Below are positions 5,369-11,861 of a stretch of DNA of 11,861 bases, in pieces. This stretch comes from Mycoplasmatota bacterium (GTDB taxonomy: Bacteria > Bacillota_I > Bacilli_A > RF39 > UBA660): assembly GCA_012840755.1 (NCBI GenBank), contig DUWA01000082.1:1-11861 (forward strand), in the 5' to 3' direction. The notes under the pieces were generated by a model that saw only the letters and a list, made by a program, of their open reading frames with translations, did not search any database and had not been told where the DNA came from. Position 1 is the first letter of the stretch; the number at the start of each line of letters is the position of its first letter. Made by a program: the position numbers and the translations under genes.

Positions 5369-8300
5369 TTATATTTTTTTTGTTTTTTCTATTATTTTTA
5401 TTAGTTCAATTAAATAATATATATAATGTTTATCTAATTTAACTGTGTCTAAAATAATAATTAAATTATTTCCTCTATTAGAGAATCTGAACATTCTACT
5501 TAAATTAGTTACTTCAAAAAATAGTTTTTGTCCATCTATATTTGAAAAAAAATCTTTTTCAATTGTTATTTCTATAAAATTTTTAGTTTGCTTTATTTTA
5601 TTAATTTTTAGTTTTCGTGCTGTTTTTTCAAACCATTCAGCATACATATATATATTTAATTCTTCAGATATTCTTCCAAATCTATCTTCAATTTCTGTTT
5701 TAATTTCTGTTAGTTTCTCATAAGAATCTATTGAATTAATTTTTTGGTGAATCATTATTTTAATATCTTCATCATATATATATTCATCGGATATTTTAGT
5801 ACTAACATCAATTAAATTGTTTTCATCTTTTTCTTCTAATGCTATTTCATATCCTTGTTGTTTTTTTATTTCTTCATCCAACATTTTTAAAAATAGTTCA
5901 ATTCCAATAGCATCTATATATCCGGACTGTTCACTACCAAGAATGTCTCCTGCTCCCCTAATAGACAAATCTCTCATTGCTATTTTAAATCCACTACCTA
6001 ACTCTGTAAATTCTTTAATTACTTTAAGTCTTTTAGTCGCTATTTCGGATAATATTTTATTTTTATCATACATTAAATAACAATACGCAATTTTATTTGT
6101 TCTACCAACTCTACCACGTATTTGATATAATTGTGACAATCCAAAATTATTAGCATCCATTATAATTAATGTGTTTACTGAAGGTATATCTATACCCGTT
6201 TCTATTATTGTTGTACATATTAAAACATCATATTCTTTATTTATAAATTTATACATTACATTTTCTAATTCACTTTTTGGCATTTGCCCATGAGCAGTAA
6301 TAATTTTAGCACCTGGGGTTAATCTTGAAATTTCATTTGCTTTTAACTCTATATCTTCTATTTTATTATATAAAATAAACACCTGACCGTTTCTTGAAAT
6401 TTCTTTATATATTGCATCTTTAATTATTCTATCGTTTTCTGCTAATACATATGTTTGGACAGGATACCTATCAATTGGTGGTGTTTCAATAATAGATAAA
6501 CTTCTAATACCTGTCATTGCCATTTGTAAAGTTCTAGGTATTGGCGTAGCTGATAGTGTTAATATATCAATATTGTTTTTCAACTGTTTAATTTTTTCTT
6601 TATGTTTTACACCAAATCTTTGTTCCTCATCAACTACTAACAAACCTAAATCTTTAAAAATCACATCATTACTAAGCAGTCTATGTGTACCTATTAAAAT
6701 GTCGATTTTGCCTTCGCTTAAATCTTTAAGTAATTTTTCTGCTTTTTTCTTACTTACAAATCTGTTTAATATCTCTATGTTAATAGGAAAATTTTTAAAT
6801 CTCTCTAAGGCATTATTATAATGTTGGTTTGACAATATAGTTGTTGGACAAAGTAGCGCTACTTGCTTTCCTGATAAAACAGCTTTGAACATTGCCCTAA
6901 AAGCTACTTCTGTTTTCCCATATCCTACATCCCCACATAATATTCTATCCATTGGTTTTGCGCTTTCCATATCTTTTTTTATCTCATCTATAACCTTTAT
7001 TTGATCAAGCGTTTCCTCATATGGAAATTCACTTTCAAATTTTATTTGTTCTTCGGTATCACTAATATATTTATATCCCGTACTTGCTTCCCTTTTAGCA
7101 TATAATTCTAATAACTCACTAGCTATACTTTCTATTTTCTTTCTAACTTTTAATTTTGTTTTTTCCCACTCAGTACTATTTAAACTATTTATTTTCGGTA
7201 TTAAATTTTCATTTGTTGAATATTTACTAATATATTCCATTTTCTCTACAGGCACATATAGTTTATCTCCGTTTTTATATTCTATTTGTAGGTAATCCTT
7301 TTGTAATCCGTTTTTATTTAACGATTTTATTCCAACATATCTACCTATACCATATATAGAATGTACAATATAGTCTCCACTATTTAACTTGACAACATCC
7401 TTTATTCTTGTTCCTATTTTAAAATTATTTTTATACTTATAATTTTTATTTTCCAAATTAAATATTTCTCTTTCAGATATAAATACATTATTATTAATTT
7501 CAAAGCCATTCGTTAATTTTTTAATAATAATATTTATTCTGTTTTTATAAATATTATTTTCATCAGTATAGAGTATTTCTATATCAGAAAAATTATCTAT
7601 TATTTTATTTAACTTATTTCTGTCAGACACACATATAATTATTGTCTTTTTATTATTTAAAATATCTTTTATTTTGTTAGTTATTTGTGAAACACTACCG
7701 ACAAAAGATTCAACGCTACCACTTTGATATTTTATTATTTCTAAACCATTGAATAGTGTGTTATCAAAGTCGTTAAAATATATAATATTGTCATCATCAC
7801 ATTTTTTGATTTCATATAGATTATTCATATATTTTTTATTTACGTTCTCACCAATACTTATGTTATAGTTAACAATTTCTTCTTGTAGAATTTTATATGA
7901 ATTATTTAAATCATTATAATTTATAAATATTTCTGTATAATTACCTAAATAATCAGATATGTTTTTTATCTCTCCATATTGTATTAAATTACTTTGTTTA
8001 ATTGTATCAGCATTAATTTCATCATTTGTTAAAAACTCTGTGTTTGGATATATTTTAATTTGATTTATTTCTTTTATTGTTCTTTGTGAATCTATATCAA
8101 ATTCTCTTATTGATTCGATATTATCTCCCCAAAATTCAATTCTTATAGGATTATCAAATTGTATAGGAAATATATCAATTATATAGCCTCTAATTGCTAT
8201 ATCTCCTGTTTTACTAACTATCGAATCCCTAGTATAGCCAATTTCTATTAGGGATTTTATTAAATTCTTTTGATTAATCTCTTGACCTTTTTTTAATATA

Positions 8301-8671
8301 TATATTTTTTCTCTATATAATTTAGAAGGTGGTAAATATCTTAAATATCCAAGCAGATCGGTTATAATAATATATTTTTCATCTAACACTTTATTTAATG
8401 TTTCCAATCTAGTATTTTTTAATTCTGGTGATATAGCAAGTGCTTCACTAGTTAGAAAATCATCCATTGGAAATATTAATGTTTTATCGTTATGATTTAA
8501 TATTGTTTGATAAAGCTTATTTGCTTCATATAATGTATTTGTTATAACAAGTAAGTTTTCATTTTGTTTTTTAAATAAGTTATTTATATATATTCCCTTT
8601 AATTCGTCATTTAGACCAATTATTTGAACATTATTTTTTAAATTCCTAAACATATTTTCAAATACATTCAT
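5369..8671 (-). CDS. mfd: Transcription-repair coupling factor Mfd
   Basis: Mfd is an ATP-driven translocase that removes RNA polymerase stalled at DNA lesions and recruits UvrA. At 1100 residues it is near full family length (about 1150). Domains in order: a UvrB-like N-terminal module (about 1-330, including GDIAIRGYIIDIFP near 155-170); the RNA-polymerase interaction domain (about 425-500: VKLNSGDYIVHSIYGIGRYVG); the RecG-like translocase, with Walker A GDVGYGKTE near 578-587, DEEQ near 680 and the SATPIPRT motif, then the second helicase lobe with ETGIDIPS and QIRGRVGR; and a C-terminal TRCF domain (about 950-1090) that masks the UvrA surface. No key motif is missing. The ATG at 8671 follows AAAGGAG at good spacing. 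It is the last gene of the holB-pth-mfd block; pth-mfd adjacency is widely conserved in Bacillota. Confidence 0.98.
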   Translation of the reverse strand: MNVFENMFRNLKNNVQIIGLNDELKGIYINNLFKKQNENLLVITNTLYEANKLYQTILNHNDKTLIFPMDDFLTSEALAISPELKNTRLETLNKVLDEKYIIITDLLGYLRYLPPSKLYREKIYILKKGQEINQKNLIKSLIEIGYTRDSIVSKTGDIAIRGYIIDIFPIQFDNPIRIEFWGDNIESIREFDIDSQRTIKEINQIKIYPNTEFLTNDEINADTIKQSNLIQYGEIKNISDYLGNYTEIFINYNDLNNSYKILQEEIVNYNISIGENVNKKYMNNLYEIKKCDDDNIIYFNDFDNTLFNGLEIIKYQSGSVESFVGSVSQITNKIKDILNNKKTIIICVSDRNKLNKIIDNFSDIEILYTDENNIYKNRINIIIKKLTNGFEINNNVFISEREIFNLENKNYKYKNNFKIGTRIKDVVKLNSGDYIVHSIYGIGRYVGIKSLNKNGLQKDYLQIEYKNGDKLYVPVEKMEYISKYSTNENLIPKINSLNSTEWEKTKLKVRKKIESIASELLELYAKREASTGYKYISDTEEQIKFESEFPYEETLDQIKVIDEIKKDMESAKPMDRILCGDVGYGKTEVAFRAMFKAVLSGKQVALLCPTTILSNQHYNNALERFKNFPINIEILNRFVSKKKAEKLLKDLSEGKIDILIGTHRLLSNDVIFKDLGLLVVDEEQRFGVKHKEKIKQLKNNIDILTLSATPIPRTLQMAMTGIRSLSIIETPPIDRYPVQTYVLAENDRIIKDAIYKEISRNGQVFILYNKIEDIELKANEISRLTPGAKIITAHGQMPKSELENVMYKFINKEYDVLICTTIIETGIDIPSVNTLIIMDANNFGLSQLYQIRGRVGRTNKIAYCYLMYDKNKILSEIATKRLKVIKEFTELGSGFKIAMRDLSIRGAGDILGSEQSGYIDAIGIELFLKMLDEEIKKQQGYEIALEEKDENNLIDVSTKISDEYIYDEDIKIMIHQKINSIDSYEKLTEIKTEIEDRFGRISEELNIYMYAEWFEKTARKLKINKIKQTKNFIEITIEKDFFSNIDGQKLFFEVTNLSRMFRFSNRGNNLIIILDTVKLDKHYIYYLIELIKIIEKTKKI

Positions 8672-8694
8672 AAATATCTCCTTTCATAAACGAT

Positions 8695-8716
8695 AAAAAT
8701 GATACTATAAGTATCA
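8695..8716 (-). terminator. Weak hairpin plus T-run between pth and mfd
   Basis: On the minus strand TGATACT (8716-8710) pairs perfectly with AGTATCA (8706-8700) around three bases, then TTTTT. The first three bases of the stem are the pth stop codon TGA. The stem is short and AT-rich, so it is more likely an attenuator or an mRNA processing/stability element than a full stop, and ribosomes finishing pth would melt it. Confidence 0.5.
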
Positions 8717-9277
8717 CTTAACGCTGTTATATTTGCTCATAAATTTTTCAAAATTTAAATTGATATAATCATTAAATATTATAGGAAAAAGTTCAATAAT
8801 TTGTTCAATAACTTCTTTTTCTTCATTACTAAATTTTCCTAACACATAATCATTTATATTAATATTATTATTTCTAGAAATTCCTATCTTTATTCTTTTA
8901 TATTCTTTCGTTCCTAAATTTTCTTCAATATTTTTTAATCCATTATGGCCACCTGATGTTCCTTTAAATTTTATTTTTAAACTACCAATAGGAATATCCA
9001 TATCATCATGTATAATTAAAATATCATTGATTTTTATTTTGAAATAATCACAATATTTTTTTATAACAACTCCAGATAAATTCATATATTTCTGTGGTTT
9101 TAAAAATATAATTTTCTCACCATTCATTTTAATTTCTGTATATAAACCATCAAATTTATTTTTATCAAACTTTAGATTTAAACTCTCTACTATTTTATCA
9201 ATTGCTCTAAATCCTATATTATGCCTTGTATTGTCATATTCTTGTCCTTTATTACCAAGGCCAATAATTAATTTCAA
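8714..9277 (-). CDS. pth: Peptidyl-tRNA hydrolase (bacterial Pth)
   Basis: It cleaves peptidyl-tRNAs released from stalled ribosomes to recycle tRNA. The 187-residue length is typical. The catalytic set is visible: Asn9 (GLGN), His19 in NTRHNIGF, Asn66 in KYMNLSG, Asp92 in HDDMDIP and Asn112 in GGHNGL; these correspond to E. coli Asn10, His20, Asn68, Asp93 and Asn114. The start is TTG at 9277. AGGTGA lies six bases upstream and overlaps the rsmI stop (TAG), and the protein would otherwise lose its first strand KLIIGLGN. The gap to rsmI is 8 bp, so coupling is likely. A small hairpin separates it from mfd. Confidence 0.97.
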   Translation of the reverse strand: MKLIIGLGNKGQEYDNTRHNIGFRAIDKIVESLNLKFDKNKFDGLYTEIKMNGEKIIFLKPQKYMNLSGVVIKKYCDYFKIKINDILIIHDDMDIPIGSLKIKFKGTSGGHNGLKNIEENLGTKEYKRIKIGISRNNNININDYVLGKFSNEEKEVIEQIIELFPIIFNDYINLNFEKFMSKYNSVK

Positions 9278-9285
9278 AAAATCAC

Positions 9286-10125
9286 CTACTTTATATTATG
9301 ATACTCATTATAAATATTATTTTTAGCTGTTTTTCTATCTTTTGCAACTAATTTTATAGCATCATTTGTTTTATATCCTTCTTTAATGTATAAGTTAACA
9401 TGTTCAATAATTGTTAAATTATCATATTTTTTTGTTTCATTAGACTCGCCTACCAAAACAACTATCTCTCCTTTTAATTCATTTATTTGGTTTATTATAT
9501 CACGAATATCTCCACGTATGTATTCTTCAAATTTTTTACTTATTTCCCGGGAAATACATATTTTTCTATTCCCCATTATTTCATATATATTAATTAATGT
9601 ATTTTTTATTCTATGTGGAGCTTCATAAAATATAATTGTTGCCTTAATATTTTTTAATTCTTCTAGTTCTTTTTTTCTTTTAGTTTCTCTATTATCTAAA
9701 AAACCATAAAACATAAAATGTTTAGACTTTAGTCCAGAAGATGCTAGTGCTGGGATTAATGCTGTTGCTCCTGGTAAAGTTACAACATTAAATCCATTCT
9801 CAATCGCACATAAAACCAATTCATATCCCGGGTCACTTATTACAGGTGTTCCTCTATCACTTACAAGTCCAATATTATAACCTTTATTTAAGTAATCTAA
9901 TAATTTTTCTTTATTATTATATTCATTATGAAGATGACTGGAAAAAAGTTTTTTTTTAATTCCTAAATGCGTTAATAGTTTCATTGTTACTCTTGTATCT
10001 TCAGCAAATATAACTTCAACTTCATTTAATACTTTTACTGCACGATATGTAATGTCATCCATATTACCAATTGGTGTCGGTATTAAATATAGTATAGGTT
10101 TCCCATCATAACTTTTTTGAATCAT
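9286..10125 (-). CDS. rsmI: 16S rRNA (cytidine-1402-2'-O)-methyltransferase RsmI
   Basis: RsmI adds the 2'-O-methyl group to C1402 in the decoding centre of 16S rRNA using S-adenosylmethionine. The 279-residue protein has the tetrapyrrole-methylase-type fold: LIPTPIGN (14-21) at the N-terminal strand, AEDTR (41-45), the loop SDRGTPVISDPG (89-100), the SAM-binding region TLPGATALIPAL (117-128), FYEAPHRI (166-173) and SREISK further on. In the 89-100 loop the second residue after Asp is Arg, where relatives usually have SDAGTP. The C-terminal tail (KTAKNNIY) is the small helical domain of the family. The ATG at 10125 follows GGGTGA, which contains the trmN6 stop; the gap is 4 bp. The gene contains a 16-bp perfect palindrome (see findings). 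In Bacillus it is yabC (rsmI), in the same neighbourhood. Confidence 0.97.
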   Translation of the reverse strand: MIQKSYDGKPILYLIPTPIGNMDDITYRAVKVLNEVEVIFAEDTRVTMKLLTHLGIKKKLFSSHLHNEYNNKEKLLDYLNKGYNIGLVSDRGTPVISDPGYELVLCAIENGFNVVTLPGATALIPALASSGLKSKHFMFYGFLDNRETKRKKELEELKNIKATIIFYEAPHRIKNTLINIYEIMGNRKICISREISKKFEEYIRGDIRDIINQINELKGEIVVLVGESNETKKYDNLTIIEHVNLYIKEGYKTNDAIKLVAKDRKTAKNNIYNEYHNIK

Positions 10126-10129
10126 TTTA

Positions 10130-10855
10130 TCACCCTATTTCAAAATATTTTTTAATTTGATCAGTATAATTTCCTTCTTCGTCATGTGCATATATTGGTG
10201 GTAAAATTTTCAAGCCAGGTTTGCCATTTTTTCTGCCTTCTATAAGAACAATATTAGATTCCTTATTTTTCATAGGATAGACAAACTGTATTTTTTTAGG
10301 CTCAATACCATTATTTTTCATTTCTATTATTATATCAATTAGTCTATCTGTTCTATGAACTATTCCTAATATTCCACCATTTTTTAACAATTTTTTTGAT
10401 ATTTTACATATTTGACTTAAAGTTAATTTGATTTCATGACGTGCAATCTTTTTAAATTCACTATCGTTCAAATTTGAATTCTCATCAATTTTGAAAAATG
10501 GTGGATTACATGTAATAATATCATAACTATCTGTTTCTATTTTTTTATATAATTCATTTATATCTTCATTTATTATTTCTATTTTTTCTTCTAAATTATT
10601 TATTTTTACACTTTTAACAGCTAAATCATATACTTCTTTTTGAATCTCAACACCAATTATTTTAGCATCTGTCTTTGTTGTTAAAATTAAAGGAATAGGT
10701 GCGTTGCCACAACCTATGTCCAAAATCTTTTCTATATTTTTATTAATAGTTATAAAATTAGGTAATAAAACAGAGTCAAGTGAAAAATTGAACATTTGTG
10801 TATTTTGAACAATAAACATATTTTTATAACCTAATAAGTAATTAACAACTTCCAT
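10130..10855 (-). CDS. trmN6: YabB/TrmN6-type tRNA1(Val) (adenine-37-N6)-methyltransferase
   Basis: A class I SAM-dependent methyltransferase of 241 residues. Motif I is LDIGCGNAP (45-53) and motif IV is NPPF (117-120), the signature of enzymes that methylate exocyclic amines. The N terminus (MFNFSLDSVLL, 21-31) matches the YabB/YfiC family, in which E. coli TrmN6 makes m6A37 in tRNA1-Val. Position between yaaT and rsmI is the Bacillota yabB location; the intervening yazA (GIY-YIG) gene of Bacillus is absent. The ATG at 10855 has AAGGA just upstream inside yaaT, and the two genes overlap by 14 bp. The family call is firm. The exact tRNA target is by homology only, since related N6-methyltransferases act on other RNAs. 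Confidence 0.88.
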   Translation of the reverse strand: MEVVNYLLGYKNMFIVQNTQMFNFSLDSVLLPNFITINKNIEKILDIGCGNAPIPLILTTKTDAKIIGVEIQKEVYDLAVKSVKINNLEEKIEIINEDINELYKKIETDSYDIITCNPPFFKIDENSNLNDSEFKKIARHEIKLTLSQICKISKKLLKNGGILGIVHRTDRLIDIIIEMKNNGIEPKKIQFVYPMKNKESNIVLIEGRKNGKPGLKILPPIYAHDEEGNYTDQIKKYFEIG

Positions 10856-11642
10856 CTTGTTCCTTTTCTATAAACTCAACTATTCCCTCATTAGGAATGT
10901 CGACTTTATATGCCCTTCTTAGAATATCTACACTTATTACCTTTCCTTCTCCTTTTTCTGTTTGAATTATTTTCCCTATTTTTGGTAATCCTTTTTTACA
11001 TTCTAAATAGCACTCATTTTCGTATTTTAAACAACATAATAATCTTCCGCATACACCATTAATTTTATTTGGATTCAAAGAAATATTTTGATTTTTAGCC
11101 ATATTAATTGTAACTGAATCAAGTTCGTTTAAAAATTTGGAACAGCACAATCCTCTTCCACAAGGACCACAGCCACCAATTTCTTTTGCTTTATCTCTAA
11201 CTCCTATTTGTCTTAATTCAATTCTGGTTTTGTATATAGCTGCAAGATCTTTTACTAAATCTCTAAAATCAACTCTATTATCTGATAAGAAGTTAAAAGT
11301 TAATTGCTCTCTATCAAAACTATAATAGGCATTTAAAATTTGCATATTTAGTTTTTTTGTTTCTACTTTTTTTCTACAAACTATTAATGCTTTTTTTGCA
11401 TCATTAATATTTTGCAAGTTTTTTAAATAATCATCTTTAGTCGCTATTCTTATCACTTCATTGATTGGGGTATTTATTTTTTCTTCATCTATCTCAAATA
11501 ACTCTTTTTCTATTTTACCATATTGCTGCCCTTTTTCTGTCTTTACAATTACATCAATTTTATTTTTTAATTCTAGCCCATTCGGTTTGAAAAAATATAT
11601 TTTTCCTTTTTCTTTAAAAGTCACTCCAACAACTTTAATCAT
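10842..11642 (-). CDS. yaaT: YaaT/RicT, PSP1-domain regulatory protein
   Basis: The PSP1 domain fills the N-terminal and central part (KGKIYFFKP, then SFDREQLTFNFLSDNRVDFRDLVKDLA). A Cys-rich region follows near 165-225 (GGCGPCGRGLCC, then NGVCGRLLCCLKYENECYLEC). In Bacillus YaaT (RicT), with YlbF and YmcA, binds Fe-S clusters through such cysteines and works in RNase Y-dependent mRNA processing and in the phosphorelay. The start chosen is the ATG at 11642 (266 residues), because AGGAGG sits directly upstream; an in-frame TTG at 11657 would place that ribosome site inside the coding region. The gene overlaps holB by 8 bp and trmN6 by 14 bp. The yabA gene that follows yaaT in Bacillus is not present. 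Confidence 0.93.
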   Translation of the reverse strand: MIKVVGVTFKEKGKIYFFKPNGLELKNKIDVIVKTEKGQQYGKIEKELFEIDEEKINTPINEVIRIATKDDYLKNLQNINDAKKALIVCRKKVETKKLNMQILNAYYSFDREQLTFNFLSDNRVDFRDLVKDLAAIYKTRIELRQIGVRDKAKEIGGCGPCGRGLCCSKFLNELDSVTINMAKNQNISLNPNKINGVCGRLLCCLKYENECYLECKKGLPKIGKIIQTEKGEGKVISVDILRRAYKVDIPNEGIVEFIEKEQDGSC

Positions 11643-11861
11643 TTTCCACCTCCTCAAACCTTATAAAAAGTTTATCCAAAACTAAATTATTATTAACATT
11701 GTAGATTATATTGTTTTTTAATTCATATAGGATTTTTATTTTATCAATAATTATTCTATTATTAATATGATGTTTTAAATCCAACAAACTTTTTTCAAAA
11801 TCATAAAAATATTCTATATCTCTACCCATTAATATATTTAAAATATCTTTATAAAAAATAA
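11635..11861 (-). CDS. holB: DNA polymerase III delta' subunit, C-terminal end (runs off the right edge)
   Basis: An open frame enters at the window edge and ends with TAA at 11637-11635, giving about 75 codons. The internal ATG at 11829 is not the start, because the frame stays open upstream of it (FYKDILNILMGRD). The C-terminal collar domain of HolB in Bacillota has this pattern: YxDIL, a stretch of helices, then NVNNNLVLDKLFI, resembling the usual NxNxxLxLExLL ending. Position directly before yaaT with an 8-bp overlap (ATGATTAA) matches the tmk-yaaQ-yaaR-holB-yaaT order. delta' is part of the clamp loader that places the sliding clamp on DNA. The ATPase domain lies outside the window, so the call rests on the C-terminal pattern and position. 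Confidence 0.78.
   Translation of the reverse strand, partial: IFYKDILNILMGRDIEYFYDFEKSLLDLKHHINNRIIIDKIKILYELKNNIIYNVNNNLVLDKLFIRFEEVEND
11646..11654 (-). promoter_or_regulatory. Strong ribosome-binding site that sets the yaaT start
   Basis: AGGAGGTGG on the minus strand ends three bases before the ATG at 11642, within the last codons of holB. It is a near-perfect Shine-Dalgarno sequence and excludes the upstream TTG at 11657 as the start. Confidence 0.9.

Noticed and set aside
5445..6821. Three plus-strand frames inside mfd
   Set aside because: All are antisense to conserved Mfd motifs, show Ser/Phe/Leu-rich shadow composition and lack ribosome sites.
9386..9628. Plus-strand frame inside rsmI
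   Set aside because: Antisense to conserved RsmI segments, with no start signal.
11137..11685. Plus-strand frames inside yaaT and the holB end
   Set aside because: Antisense shadows of a gene with clear PSP1 and Cys-cluster signatures.
11635..11829. A stand-alone 64-residue protein starting at the ATG at 11829
   Set aside because: The frame is open upstream to the window edge and matches the C-terminal end of HolB, so the ATG is internal.
1..11861. Mycoplasma-type genetic code (TGA as Trp), suggested by the very low GC
   Set aside because: pth and trmN6 end in TGA at sensible places and Trp is encoded by TGG.
1..11861. Defence, phage, CRISPR, toxin-antitoxin or other novel multi-gene system
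   Set aside because: Every large gene belongs to a conserved housekeeping family in a recognisable Bacillota order; no spaced direct repeats, integrase/transposase signatures or attachment-site duplications were seen.

Overview
The window is a strongly AT-rich stretch of chromosomal housekeeping DNA from a low-GC Gram-positive bacterium (Bacillota). Three things point there: the gene order holB-yaaT-trmN6-rsmI, a SpoVT-type AbrB/GAF regulator, and a T-box leader. TGA is used as a stop (pth, trmN6) and Trp is read from TGG, so this is not a mycoplasma-type code. The CBS/DRTGG-type inorganic pyrophosphatase and SpoVT lean towards a clostridial relative, but the sequence does not settle genus or whether the organism sporulates.

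Layout, read from the right edge along the minus strand. The first block is a tight cluster: the 3' end of holB (clamp-loader delta'), yaaT, trmN6, rsmI, pth and mfd. Junctions overlap or are separated by a few bases, except pth-mfd (42 bp), which holds a small hairpin plus T-run. mfd ends at 5371 and is followed by an intrinsic terminator. The only plus-strand gene, ppaC (regulated family II pyrophosphatase), has its own extended -10 promoter and terminator. It runs convergently towards mfd and divergently from spoVT. Continuing on the minus strand are spoVT, a promoter buried in an 11-bp-arm palindrome, a methionine-type T-box riboswitch, dut and metG (8-bp overlap), a terminator, a 56-codon membrane-protein gene, a second terminator, and the 5' part of a tatD-family gene at the left edge.

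Functionally the window combines replication and repair (holB, mfd, dut), translation (metG, pth, rsmI, trmN6), phosphate/pyrophosphate homeostasis (ppaC) and regulation (spoVT, yaaT). The most unusual point is regulatory: the T-box that should sense uncharged tRNA-Met lies in front of dut, so dUTPase is the first gene of a methionyl-tRNA-controlled dut-metG operon. A second point is that two extended -10 promoter elements lie inside hairpin sequences at the 3' ends of upstream genes (before the T-box and before tatD). I found no mobile element, CRISPR array, rRNA/tRNA gene, toxin-antitoxin pair or clearly new multi-gene system. The one unrecognised gene is the small membrane protein.
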